DNA of 64,000 bases from assembly GCA_963082975.1 (NCBI GenBank), contig OY720350.1, positions 2,007,001-2,071,000 on the forward strand, read 5' to 3'. Numbering within the stretch: the first letter of the stretch is position 1; each line of letters opens with the position of its first letter. The position numbers and the translations under genes are program-made. Positions 47,884 to 59,855 of the stretch are shown piece after piece. The stretch comes from Labia minor. Its lineage: Eukaryota > Arthropoda > Insecta > Dermaptera > Spongiphoridae. The notes under the pieces were generated by a model that was not told the origin of the DNA, did no database searches, and was given only the letters and a program-made list of their open reading frames with translations.

Positions 47884-48336
47884 CAGAGGTTCTTAATCTT
47901 ATGTACTCTGCGGACCCCCACTTGAAAAAATTTTTTTTGACGGACCCCATTCCAACTTTAGGTATTTTACGTCATTTTATTAGTTAATTTCTGGCTTACG
48001 ATCTCATAAGAACAAGGATATATGATGAATATTTCTAACAGTGATTGGTGAATAACGATTTTTTTGCATATTGTAGAACACATTTTATTAGAAATTATAA
48101 TATTGAAGAAAGAAAATTCTGCTAAATATGAAGATGGAAACGGTAGCAATAGTTTTCTTGCACATTTCGTTGAATTTGGGTATTTGATCTCTGTTTCCTC
48201 ACAAAGCCATGCCATCGCTTCTAAAGTTTTAACCGACTCATCATTTTCTCGTGCACCTGTACGATGGCTTTGCGGACCCCCAGTAAAGGCTTCGCGGACC
48301 CCCAGGGGTCCGCGGACCACAGTTTAAGAACCTCTG
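47884..48336. mobile_element. hAT-type MITE with perfect 8-bp target duplication
   Basis: Bounded by CAGAGGTTCTTAA and its perfect inverse TTAAGAACCTCTG, with GAATAGAT duplicated exactly at 47876-47883 and 48337-48344. Subterminal GCGGACCCC motifs recur at both ends. The interior shows no hAT transposase motif I can recognise. Confidence 0.85.
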
Positions 48337-48344
48337 GAATAGAT

Positions 48345-48769
48345 TAATATAATAAAAAATAAATAAAAAAAATAATAATAAAATATATTTGTATTTAAAT
48401 TTAAATGAACTCATGAAAATCGATTTATTACTTTATTAGTTACTTAATTAGAAATGTAATTCTTTATTATTATTATTATTATTATTATTGTTTATAAGTA
48501 GAAGTAGAGGTAGGTATAATTAGTTTATTAATACCTATATACCATATACTATTATTATTCTCTCCACATTTTTAAAATAATTATTTTTATATGTAATCAA
48601 TCTTTTAATAATTTATCTATTATTTTTTTTTTTAATATTCGAATGCTACCTACATACCTAATTTCTAAGAAATAATTATTTTATCTCTCTTGATTCTATA
48701 ATAAATACATATCTTAACAAATTCTACTTAAAATAACTTTTTTTATGTTAGATAATAAAATATACGTAT

Positions 48770-48800
<31 letters not shown>

Positions 48801-48866
48801 ATTGTATGCATAGTAGCGAGTAGTATTCTTGACTACCGTCGCTCTTTGATTGTTATCCTGTTACAA

Positions 48867-48898
<32 letters not shown>

Positions 48899-49087
48899 CT
48901 TTTCTTTTTTATTCTTTCTTTTCTATTCTTTTTTTAAAAGAATGCCATCGCATTTTATGATCCTCTGTTTTTCCCCCACCCCTGTTCTGCCTCACCCCCC
49001 TCTCTTCCCCTCTTATATAGGAATATTAGAATGATTAACTTCATCCTGTCTACTACTTTTCTTTTACTTTATTTAGGGTCTCTAACA

Positions 49088-49122
<35 letters not shown>

Positions 49123-49412
49123 TTTTAGTATAAAAAAAGATTGATATCAAAACCATGAATCAAGTAATTTATTATCTCATTTAACCAAAAAAAAAAAAAA
49201 ATATAACCGTGTCCTTTGTATTTTTATCTTTTTTTTGTAATTAAGAAATTAATATAAAAATAAAATATTCAATTAGTATATTAAAAAAAAAAAATGAAAT
49301 GAATAGAAAAATAAGATCAAAATGTGTTAAAATTATATCTAATTACTTAATTTTTATTATTATTATTTAATTATAAAATATACTTAAAATAATATATTCG
49401 ATATACTATTAA

Positions 49413-49447
<35 letters not shown>

Positions 49448-49496
49448 TTGTCAATGATGAATGTAATTCTCAAAAAATTTATTAGTAATTTATTGG
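48345..49496. other. Simple-sequence intron
   Basis: (TTA)n at about 48466-48490, (AAT)n at 48775-48800, (TTTTC)n at 48870-48907, and (TTA)n at 49089-49121 and 49411-49444. No gene. Confidence 0.65.
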
Positions 49497-49504
49497 ATTA
49501 ATGG

Positions 49505-49742
49505 AGCGGTTTCCAACCTGTGGGGTGCGAAGATAATTCAAGTGCCCGCAATCTTTTGAAAATTTTCAATTTTTTTTCCAATATGGTTCTAAAAATAAAA
49601 AGATAAGATTATTTTACGATGCTCAGAACCATGGCCCACCCCTGTTCCCTGTTGTTATATTCTTTCAGCAATGTCTAAGGGGACGCAATCATTTTTTTTA
49701 GAAAAAGAGGGGCGCCGATATTGAAAGATTGGAAACCACTGA
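49505..49742. mobile_element. hAT-type MITE, perfect 8-bp target duplication
   Basis: Begins AGCGGTTTCCAACCTGTGGG and ends GATTGGAAACCACTGA, flanked by ATTAATGG at 49497-49504 and 49743-49750. Homologous, in opposite orientation, to 55094-55405; both share AAGTGCCCGCAA, TTTTGAAAATTTTC and TGTTGTTATATT. Confidence 0.85.
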
Positions 49743-49750
49743 ATTAATGG

Positions 49751-50475
49751 ATTATAGATAGATGAGTACCATGAATTTAATATTCGTGAAGTAGAATGCT
49801 TATTGGTTACTACATTTAAATCCGTTTAGCTAAAATGACAATTTACAATTTTACAAATTTATCATTCATTTCATGTCGTTATCATCCACCCACACTTTAC
49901 CTCGATCTATTGAATATTCCATACCAGACGTTCCCATTCTTTTCCCTAAATAATCGAATTTTTCCGCATTGCCATTCATCCATCCGATTTTTTTCTAAAC
50001 TTTTGACTTTCTTGGAAAATTTTCCTTTTTAAAAAGTGATTACCCATTGAACAGCGAAAAATTAAAAACTTTTCCGTGGGATAATATAAAATATTTTCTT
50101 TCAATTGTATTTCGCGACGCACTCTTTGGGAATCACTGTTCTATACAACACTTCATAAATTCACTTTATTATCTAAAAATGGTCGATAAGGAAGAAGAAG
50201 AAGAAGAAGAAGAAGAAAGAAAGACAATTATTATATCTAAAATGAAACATTTTTACCCACATCCATAAATAGTCTTGAATTTATCTGGTAAAATTAGTTA
50301 GCATCCAAGAAGAAGAAGAAACAAATACGAGTTGGTTCTACTCTTCTTTACTATCATCTATTCAATAGATTCGGTACAAAAAAAAATGTTTTTTTATAAT
50401 TTTATATTTAGATCTACTAGTTAATCTACAAACTTGTATTCTATCCTCTATTTATACATAAAAACATAAAAATCC

Positions 50476-50508
<33 letters not shown>

Positions 50509-51238
50509 TTACTAATATGAGTAGATTAGAGAGAATAGAGTTAATTACTAATTATTGAGCTTATGATTTGTATAACTACATATACGAACAACATTTACAT
50601 TGAGTATTTATTTATTTGTTTGCATTTTATTTATTTATTTATTTCTAATGTATCCATCGATGAAGCTTTCTATCTCTGTTGAATCATTCACCCACCCTCT
50701 CTTTAATCTGTCCATCCATATGCCATCTTGTCTATCTGTCTGTCTGTCTGTCTGTCTATCCATTAGAAAACGGAACAATTTCGTACTGTTGCTAGGTATC
50801 TTTTCTAGTGATGGTTGGGAACGTTCAAACTCTATTATTTACCCATCAGAGAGAGAAAGAGAAAGAATGAAATTAAACTGAATGGGGAAATTTCAAGAAG
50901 ATTAAACAATTTTGGAAAATTGATAGTTCCCCTTTTCAATTATCATTCCAAATTGTAATTTTATAATTTGAGGTGTGTATATATATTAGTATTATATATT
51001 CAGACACAATTTTATATGTAAAAGTATAAATCTATATAGAAAAGTTCGTATACATTCGTTTTGGTTTTCTTTTTTTTTTTCCCCGGACGTGATTTCAATG
51101 AATCATAAATGGTCATTTATGACAAATGATTACTATTACTACTACTACTACCATTACTACTACTACTACTACTATTACTACTACTACTACCATTACTACT
51201 ACTATTACTACTACTACTACTACTAGTATAGTGTAATA
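49751..51238. repeat. Intron ending in a long (CTA)n array
   Basis: (GAA)n at 50191-50218, (CTA)n at 50477-50508, (TCTG)n at 50727-50756, and an interrupted (CTA/TTA)n array of about 95 bases at 51131-51226, into whose edge a hAT MITE inserted. No gene. Confidence 0.65.
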
Positions 51239-51347
51239 CAGTGATCCCCAAAGTGTGCGCCGTGGGTCCCCGGGGAGCCGCGATGTCATCATTTAGGGAG
51301 CTTTGGAAAAAATTCGATTATTTAGGGAAATAGATTGGGAACCTCTG
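51239..51347. mobile_element. Short hAT-type MITE
   Basis: A 109-base GC-rich element inserted beside a (CTA)n tract. It runs from CAGTGATCCCCAAAGTGTGC to TTGGGAACCTCTG. Flanks GTGTAATA and CTGTAATA agree at seven of eight positions. Its size and non-coding content fit a deletion derivative. Confidence 0.65.
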
Positions 51348-51599
51348 CTGTAATAGGTTTTTAGATTAGGGAAGAGGAAAGAGGTGAGTGAGTCTAATTG
51401 AAGAGGAAATGGAGGATTAATTAATAGACAAATGAAAAATTCCTAATTTACTTAATTAAAGATATTATTTATTCAAATTTATCCTTTTATCGCAAACTAA
51501 GTTTTGAAATTCAATCAAATTAATATTAAGATTATTTTATAAAATTTTAAGATCACAAGAATCAGCTGATTTTTGGTTATCGAATTCATTGCTTTTTAA

Positions 51600-51745
51600 A
51601 ATAATTCAATATCATAGAATTTCAAAAGTGCCAGGCATTCTCGTTCGATGTGCGTGAACGTCCCGTGCTTTTCCCTTCTTCTACGAATTTTCGATGTCAA
51701 AAATACATGTTTGCAATTTCATCTTTCTTTTGGAATAACCCCCTG
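51600..51745. mobile_element. Solo end of a Tc1/mariner-like element
   Basis: Ends TTTTGGAATAACCCCCTG followed by TA, the mirror of the CAGGG-GTTAT type of terminus. Upstream sequence (GCCAGGCATTCTCGTTCG) is more complex than its surroundings. No matching left terminus was found, so the left edge is arbitrary. Confidence 0.4.
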
Positions 51746-52854
51746 TATATATACTAAAACAAAACCAATTCTAATAAATATTTTATAATGAAAAGTCAAA
51801 TTAGATAATTGAAAATTGTTTGTTTATTAAGTAAATGTATGCTACTGGGATAATATAATTAAAAACAATATTTATATAATAATATTTCAATTATTTTAAC
51901 TCGAATCTCTTTTATTCGTACATCAATGTAAATACTTCAAAAAAAAAAAACAAAAAAACAAAGCGATTTTTAAACTAATGATAATTTTCTATGTTGTTCT
52001 TTTCAATGATAATTGATAAGATGATAAGTATTACATAATTAAGCATTTCAAAATAATATTATTAATTCATTTACGTTTCCATAGGACATAGGATAGGAAA
52101 ATAATCATAGAACAATTCTATTTATTAAATTGGATATAAATTGGTTGATATTCTTGTGCTAATTATTCGATCGTTTCATTTATTTTTTAATTGTCTGTTT
52201 TTGATTTTGTTGATTTTCCGAAAAAGTGAAAGAAAAAAAAACAATAAAACTATTTTCTTTGTAATATGTTAATTGGGTTTGGGGTTGTGATGATTGGCCT
52301 AAGGGCTGTCTATCTTCTACCTCGAATTCACTACCCTTCCGCCGTTTGCCCTTCATTAGGCCGTCGTTCCCAATTCGAACAAAGCCCTAATTACATTTTC
52401 TAAGAATATAAAATACATATATCCATAGATTGTTTCGGATTGTTTTTATTCCCTTATTAAGGATTATAAAAAAAATGCATTTTAAAAGAAAAACATAAAA
52501 AGGAGAAAAGAAAAAAAAAGAAAAAAAAACGAAGAAAAGTAATAATCCTTCTAATATTTATTGTATTTTTACACACACACACACACACACACTAATCGAC
52601 TAATCATTTTAATTTTTTTTTCTAAATTTCTAATTTAAATACTATTCACTATTTCAAAAAAAAAAAAAATCAAGTGTGATTTAATAGTTCCAATAATATG
52701 TGATATTATTATATATATTATTATAATATAATTAATTACATATTAATTGTGATTAAAGTTTCGTATTCGATTGTTAATTAATCATTTATTAATTAAATAA
52801 TAAATAAATAAATGGAAATGATTATTGTTATCGACTATTTGATATTTGAATATC
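51746..52854. other. AT-rich intron with complex patch at 52265-52400
   Basis: The patch has GTGATGATTGGCCTAAGGGC, CCTTCCGCCGTTTGCCC and ATTAGGCCGTCGTTCCC with flanking AATTGGG/CCCAATT. It is non-repetitive and GC-richer than its surroundings, so it may be conserved non-coding DNA. (CA)n lies at 52571-52592. Confidence 0.35.
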
Positions 52855-53300
52855 CAACGCTCTCTCATCTGTGTGGCTGCAACACCATTTCTGAGCAAAC
52901 ATCCATCCAACCCTTACCTTCTCCCATCTCTCTTACGTCCTTTCCTACATTGTCCACCCACCGCATCCTTGGTCATCCAAGCGGACGTTTCCCCACCAAT
53001 ATATTTTTTGCCATTCTTTCTTCTCCCATTCTAGCCACATGCCCTGCCCATTGCTGATCCTTCTTGATTTTACAACACTACTAGGTCTGGAGATGAAGTC
53101 TCCTTCCACTCTCCAATAACCTCCTCTTTCTTTGTCCCATAAATGATGAATCCTATTCTTCAATACTCTAAATCTACGCTCGTCTCCCAAGATCATAGAC
53201 CATGCCTCAAATCCAAATAAAATACAATCCTATAATCTCCTGGGATAATAATTTTGACGCGATAAGCCCCTTTACTGCATGATAACAGGCGTCACCCGAT
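52855..53300 (-). pseudogene. LINE reverse-transcriptase tail, decayed copy
   Basis: Third copy of the RTE-like tail, on the minus strand. It reads EAWSMILGDERRFRVLKN, then a degraded region, then KSRRISNGQGMWLEWEKK and YWWGNVRLDDQGCGGWTM, which line up with the blocks of the other copies. It shares AATTTTGACG-GATAAGCCCC at about 53250-53270 with the 5 kb copy. Several frameshifts; inactive. Confidence 0.7.
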
Positions 53301-54120
53301 TACAACGTCGATTTAAATTCTTATATTAAATCTTACGTATTATCCTTTGTGATTACAGAACCTAAATAATATTTAAATTTTTACTGATTCATATTATCTT
53401 ATCTATTTATACAATTTTTACTCAAAAATTTTAAGTAAATAAAATTAATTAATTCCATTTTTAAAGGCGAGGAGAGAGAAAAGAGAGGAAAAAAGAAATC
53501 TGAAATCCATTCTCACAATCGATATTTATCATTTTTATCATATTTCTTCATTTTTTTTTTTTTTTTTATATTCTCTAATAATTATATTAATAAAATAATA
53601 ATCAAGGCGTATCGAGGTATAAATTATTAAAATTTCTATAGAAATAAAATAAGAAATAATAGAATAATTGATCCAATTGATAAGTATTCGTCTTTATTCT
53701 ATCACACGCCGATATACGATAACTTACTAATATATTATATATTAATTAATTTCACGATATCCAATGTCAATTAATTTTTATTATTAAAGTTAAATAAAGT
53801 TAATAAGCAAAAAATTCATCATTTTCATGAAAAAAATCATTAAGAAAAAAACAAAAATTCCATGTTTTCTCTAAAATTTCAAATAAAATTTATTTCAATG
53901 AAAATGCAAGAAATGCAACAATTTTAGTCAAATAATAATAATTAAAAAAAAAAAAAAAAAAAACAATAATTAATTGTTAATTAAATTGAATAAAGAATAT
54001 AATAAATTAATAAATGATAATAAGTTATTTTATTTTTTATTATTATTATTATTATTATATTTATATTTAATAATCATATCGAATTCCAATCCATTGTTAT
54101 TAAAAACTTCAACTATACAT
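53301..54120. other. AT-rich intron, nothing recognisable
   Basis: Poly-A/T runs and (TTA)n at about 54038-54058; no element ends or coding signals found. Confidence 0.6.
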
Positions 54121-54400
54121 GTGATCTTCTAATTGTTGTTAATTGTTAAGGAAGGGGTTGATTTTTGCGTGAGTAGCACACGCACATGAGTAGAGGATGG
54201 TGATGGTGATGGTGATGGAGGAGGAAGGAGGGGAGGGGAGGGGGTTGCTGTTGTTGGTCCGTTATGTTATGTTGTTGTGCGTGTCAAACGCCATCCATGA
54301 TCACGATGTTTAGGTATTTACTATCGTAGAGAATTCACACACACTTTATGACGTCACTATTCCAACGTCACTAGTGCATTCAGTCCCTACAATCTTCAAT
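54121..54400. promoter_or_regulatory. Island with AhR-type response elements, candidate enhancer
   Basis: TTGCGTGAG at 54165-54173 matches the AhR/ARNT response element TNGCGTG, and two further GCGTG cores lie in GCACACGCAC and GTTGTGCGTGTC within about 115 bases. CACTTTATGACGTCACT carries a CRE-type TGACGTCA. Because Spineless-Tango binds GCGTG, this is a candidate autoregulatory site in the gene's own intron. Function is inferred. Confidence 0.35.
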
Positions 54401-54867
54401 TTAAATAGATATTATTTTTAATTGATGAAGAAATCAAAAAAAAAAAAAAAAAAAATTAGAGAAAAACGTTTATCTGTTTTTTTTATCGTTTCATTTTTCT
54501 TTCAAACGCAACTTCTCTTAGCCTACCGTCTTACAAAAACAATCCCTAAAAATCTATATAATTATATAAATATTAAGGGAAAAAAAAAGAGAGAAGCGGT
54601 TTGTGGTAAGTAATTACCGGACTCCAGCATCAGCATCCAAAGAAAAAGAAAAAAAGAAAAAAAGCATATAAAACGAAAACAAAAAAAAAAAACACCAAAC
54701 GAAACTTAAAAATTTTAAAATTTTCTTTCTTTTTTTTTTTGGTCATGACTTTTATTTTATACATGTCTCAATACGAATTAATAATGAATTTATTAATCAC
54801 ACAAAAACAAGAAAATTAATGAATTCAATAAAATTTCAATCTGATATTAAAAGTTGCAAAGAAATTA

Positions 54868-54902
<35 letters not shown>

Positions 54903-55085
54903 CTATAAAATAGATATATAATATATATATATATATACAAAAATATAGGTACTTATCTAAAATTATAATCAACCCAAATTTTTATTATTATATTTATTTG
55001 AAAAAATTGACAAACCAAAATCTCTACCTAGATTTACATAACTACATATTCATTGAAAAACAAAAGTTGTCTTGTTGCAATACCT
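54401..55085. other. AT-rich intron with (TA)n tracts
   Basis: Poly-A runs and (TA)n at about 54868-54899 and 54917-54937. Short frames are A/T artefacts. Confidence 0.6.
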
Positions 55086-55093
55086 TATTGGAT

Positions 55094-55405
55094 CTATAAG
55101 ATCCAACCTTTCTGTACAGGCGCTCCCCTTTTTCTAAAAAAAAATCTATGCGCCCCCTTAATTTTTGTAATAATCTAATTTCCTTTTTCAATAGTCGGGC
55201 ACATTTCTGAAATAATATAACAACAGGAGTGGGGCCAGGGTTCATCAATTTTACTTTAGAATCATACTGAAAAATAAAATGAAAAAAATCGAAAATTTTC
55301 AAAAGTTTGCGGGCACTTGAAATTGGTTCTAATACCTTCGCGTCCCCCTTGCAACAGTCCTGCGCCTCCCCAAGGGAGGCGAGCCCCACACGTTGGAAAC
55401 CGCTG
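55094..55405. mobile_element. hAT-type MITE, same family as 49505-49742
   Basis: The right end ACACGTTGGAAACCGCTG matches the inverted left end of 49505-49742, and the interior aligns through GCGGGCACTTGAA, CAACAGGAGTGGGGCCAGGG and TTTCTGAAATAATATAACAA. The left end is degraded. Flanks TATTGGAT and TATTAGAT (55086-55093, 55406-55413) agree at seven of eight positions. Confidence 0.75.
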
Positions 55406-55413
55406 TATTAGAT

Positions 55414-55685
55414 ATTAGATAGATTTTTTCTTTTGAAAAAATTATAACAAAAAAAAAAAAAAAAATTAAAATAAAATTTTGATTGAATTGAAATGAAATG
55501 AAGATGGGGGGACATATTATATATATATTATATATACATTTCATATTATTTATCATCTAATCGAATTTATTTTTTATTTTAATCCAATTTTTAATGTCTT
55601 CCTAAACTAAAAAATAAAAAAATAAAAATCTTTTTTAGTTTTATATATATATAATATATTTTAAATTTTATTTCCTTTTACATTC

Positions 55686-55726
<41 letters not shown>

Positions 55727-57016
55727 TATATATTTTTTAATTTAAAAAATTAAAAAAAAAATGAATTCAAGTTATAAAACAAATTAATTAAACGATAAAA
55801 TATAATATATTATATTATTTATTTATTATTTATATTATTACTTTACTGAGTTTCTCTTCATCTTATTGGCAGCTATAATAAGTCCTTTTGTGACAAATTA
55901 AATTTATCATCCCACTCCACTGTGTTAGACAGTAAACCATCATCACATTCAGGTTATTTGTAAATTTATTAAATTTAGTTTGATTGCAATTTTTATTTTT
56001 AATTTTCAACCAAATAAAACGCTTTTAATATTTCTATGTTGGAATTTTTTCAACTAATTACGAACTGATCTTTTGGATCATTCGGTTCCTAATAGGCACC
56101 TTACAAATAAACGTTAAATAAGAAAAAAAAAGCATTTATTGTGTTCATTGTGTACAACATGGAAAACATTACTTTTATATTAATCTTCAATATTTACTTG
56201 ACTTATAACCAATAATAATAATAATTATAATATTTACTACGAATATATATAGAAATTGAGTAAAAATTTTATATATATATAATATATTTATTAATAACAA
56301 ATCAATCAAAACTACTCAACAACAAAATGACTTTCAATCATAAGTTCAATTAAATAACAATTTTTTCATAATTATTTATTTATTAATTGGAAATGATGAA
56401 AGAAAGAGTTAATTTAACTATTATATATTATATTATTACTTATAATACTTATATTTAGTAAGTAAGTAGCATTTTTAGAACAATTTTCAAAATTCATATT
56501 ATTGTTCTAAATATAAATTTTCAAAATATCAATTTTCATTTTTATTTATTTTGCAATAGAATTAAAAATTAAAAAATAATCTATAAATTTTTATATAGAT
56601 ATATATACATAATTGAATTTGAAAAAAAAAAAATTAAAATAAAAAAACATAAATAGATAAAAACTTAAATATTTTTCTCTTATCCTCTTGAAAATTCATA
56701 ATTTTTTTTATTATTATTATTTTAAATTAAAAAAAAAACTCAGTTTTTTATCAATAATTAATCGATTAAACTTACTTAAACAAACGAAAAATAAAAAATT
56801 GCAATAAAAATAAATTTACAAATAACCTTGGTATAATCATATCCAATGATGATGATAATTATGAAAATGAAATATATGTATTACATATATTAAAATAAAA
56901 ATATTCATATAATGTAAAATTAAACTTAATAAATAAATAAATAATAAATTTGTCATTAATTAATTTTTAATTTTATAAAAATAAAACTTAAGTGAAATAT
57001 CAAAAAATTTAATTCA

Positions 57017-57051
<35 letters not shown>

Positions 57052-57504
57052 GTAAATAAATATAAATAACTTGTTTTTTTTTTTTTTTTTGTAAATTTAA
57101 CTATTCTAATTTATTTTAGGGAATACAATCTTGTTCCATGTTAGCAGCTGATCACAGGTGGTGGGTTGTTATTAAATGTAAGTAAGTAATCCTCTATTAT
57201 CGAATTTCGGGATGGAGGAAAAATTTTTTTTTCTTAAAATAGTAGCTTAACCCAACATGACTTTCATCCAATTAATTTCATTGTTTATTAATTTAATGAA
57301 TCACCAATCTATACGATAATTTAAATCTTATATCCTAATCAATTCTATCTTAAATGAAAAAAAAATGTTTGATAATTTAAATTAGCTGGAGTGTCTCCAG
57401 TCGACTATCTCGTAATTTGAATTGGATTAAATATCATAATATATTATATATAAATTAAATTTAATTAATTATAAATTAAAATTAATAAATAATATTTATT
57501 AAAC
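55414..57504. other. AT-rich intron with small complex patches
   Basis: (TTA)n at 55687-55726 and 57021-57051. Small mixed patches at 55865-55950 (TTGGCAGCTATAATAAGTCC) and 57120-57180 (CAGCTGATCACAGGTGG, with two E-boxes) could be regulatory. No coding seen. Confidence 0.45.
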
Positions 57505-57654
57505 CAGCGCATGTTTGGCTCTTTGTTGATGGCACCACGTCACGTGCTGGCGCGTGATTTGCAGTCGTGTTTAAAAATTAATTCCGGTACTTTCAGCGAT
57601 TCAATCAAGCTGAAATTCTATATATAGCAGTTTTATACAATTTTTAATCATGTG

Positions 57655-57925
57655 ATAAATTATCAAACATAGATCTTTATTTTTACGGTCACTTTAGAGG
57701 AGAAAAAATCAAAACGTTGTAGGTAATGACCCTCTTCCTGTTGAGTTACATTTCTCAAAAGTTGATAGAAAACTACGAATTTTGAATAATGCCCATTTAA
57801 CAAATTTCATGATTCTAGCACAAACCGTTTTTGCATAATCTTGTCTACATACATACACCCACACACACACACACTGACATTTTTCTTAACCTTAATGAAA
57901 ATGATTCAGGAACCTATTTTGTTAT
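57655..57925 (-). repeat. Interspersed repeat, inverted partner of 18925-19195
   Basis: Reverse-oriented copy of the repeat at 18925-19195. It may extend to about 57505, where ACCAGCGCATGTTTGGC resembles sequence near 6789-6802. No reading frame is shared by the two copies. Confidence 0.7.
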
Positions 57926-59799
57926 TTTTATTTTTATGAAATTTAAAGTGAATAAATCAATCTAAACTTTATCTATTAACATAATATAATATAATATATT
58001 GCATTTAAATATTTTTTTTTTTTTATTTAAATAAATTAAAATTATTAATAATAACAGATGTTATCAATGTAAGTAACTAAATCACCTAAACATCACCTTG
58101 ATGCAATGTGTGGCCCTGGAAAACATTAACATTTACCAATATCCATAGTATTATTATTATTATTATTATTATTATTTTCGTGAGCTAACGGAGAGATGAA
58201 GAGAAACTCATAAATTAATTAGTCTTTGGCAATGATGCTAAAATCGAAAAATGAATGGGACGCAGTGAGTGCCATTTCGGCTTAAAAAATGAACAAATTC
58301 AACATAGATTGGGGGTGGGGAGGAAGGGGGATGGGGGTGGGGTGGGAATTAATGATTATTCTGAAGTAAAGTAATACACAGTCCAGGAATAATCAGGAGC
58401 CAGGAGACGCAGTTAGGAAACATTTTTATTTTCATGGTGGGGGTGGTTTATTGGGTTGGTTTCGAGTTCGTCTCGAACCTAAACAATCACATTTTTCCAA
58501 CATTAAATAAAAATAAATTTTATCAATTTTCGAATCAAAGTTATTCATTAAAAATAATGAACTTTTGATATATGAGAAATAAATAAATAAATAAATAAAT
58601 ATAAATTATATAATAATTCTGTGTGTGAAAATTTTACATTAAAGAGAAAAAAAAATAATAAAAGGAATAAAATATGTAATATTATTTATTCATTAATAAT
58701 AATAATAATAATAATAATTAAATCGGTCCAGTCCAAATTTAGTCCAATCTTTAATATTGGACAATCGATTCTTCACTACTACATTTTCTGTTTATGATGA
58801 ATAAAATTTAAAAAAATTCCAGGCGGCGGCGGCGGCGGTGGTGGTTCGGTGAATCAGATACCATTAATTAAAATTAAAATTAAAATCTATAAAAAATAAT
58901 TAATTAAATATTTTTTAAAATTTGTATTTAATTAAAAGAAATAAAAATTAATTAATATTTATTCATGAGATTAATTAAATTAATACAACAATTTGATTGA
59001 ATATTTTTAAATACGAGTAATTATTATTATTATTATTATTTAAATTAATAAATTATAATGTCAAGATTATTCATTTTTTATTTGAAAATTAAAATTAAAA
59101 TATAAAAAAAAAAAAAAAATTAAAATAAAACTATAAATTTATAATATCAAATGGAGGTACACACTAATAGGAGTATTAGTAAAAATGTATATGTATTTAT
59201 ATATACTATACTTATATATAAGTAAGTATATAAGTATAAATATAAACAAATTTTTTTCAAATGATATCAAAGAATATAGGAAAACTATTGGAAATATTTT
59301 TTAAAAAAAAATGATTTCTAATTCTTTCACACTTACACACTTTCAAGATATTTTGCTAATCAATCTATAAGCAAAAAATTTTTCATTTATATTTTTAATT
59401 AATTTTTCTCTCTCTCTCTTTTAATAAAATTAATAAACATATCCTATATTATATATATATATATGTATATATATGTCAATTTGTTACTTTTAATTTGTGA
59501 GATATGAATATATTGAATATTCGGAATATAATTGCAAATTTTAATTATTGAAATAGTGAAGAGCTAAATTATGAAATTAGGTTCACATTGATTTATTGAT
59601 TTATTTATTTTTTGAAATCGATTTCAATAAATTATATTAATGATAATTATTTATTAATAAAAAAAGTATAATTGTATTCTATTGAGTAGGTATACGAGTA
59701 GGTATTCTCATATATATGGAAGCATTAGCAATGTTGTTCTAACAACAACAACAACAAGATTGAAGAGGCAAGGTAGGCAATGGATGAGAATGGACGAAC
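57926..59799. other. Intron 1 immediately after exon 1
   Basis: Complex patches at 58080-58135 (CATCACCTTGATGCAATGTG), 58185-58290 and 58380-58480 are candidate proximal enhancers. (TTA)n at 58149-58176, (AAT)n at 58695-58719 and a (GGC)n run at 58822-58838 also occur. The last 800 bases are A/T-rich. Confidence 0.4.
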
Positions 59800-59855
59800 C
59801 TTTTTCCATTTCGGCGTCGTCTTTTGGTGGCGTAGACCGTGCCCAATTGATTCAT
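59800..59855 (-). CDS. ss: Spineless/AhR coding exon 1 (N-terminus)
   Basis: First coding exon of the insect AhR orthologue Spineless, a bHLH-PAS transcription factor that dimerises with Tango/ARNT in the nucleus. Reading down from the ATG at 59855-59853 it encodes MNQLGTVYATKRRRRNGK plus two bases of the next codon. This is nearly identical to the Drosophila Spineless N-terminus and includes the basic KRRRR nuclear-localisation-type stretch. The exon ends ..AAAAG and is followed by a GTTCGT donor at 59799-59794. The two leftover bases AG join the first base T of exon 2 to give Ser, producing [12 protein letters not shown], which is the expected family sequence; this supports both splice sites. 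The start was chosen by homology. The frame stays open upstream, so a longer N-terminus is possible (separate entry). Identity is very secure; the splice donor is inferred. Confidence 0.95.

Larger units (their letters stand above)
16382..59799 (-). other. ss: Intron 1 of spineless, about 43.4 kb
   Basis: This interval is bounded by the GTTCGT donor after exon 1 and the TTGTTTTAG acceptor before exon 2; the phases agree and recreate a Ser codon. I found no other host-gene exon inside it on either strand. It holds most of the transposons listed here, long simple-sequence tracts and scattered higher-complexity islands that may be enhancers. An undetected small alternative or untranslated exon cannot be excluded. 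Confidence 0.85.

Noticed and set aside
52812-53057. Plus-strand frames with LPSPISLTSFPTLSTHR
   Set aside because: Antisense of the LINE tail at 52855-53300.
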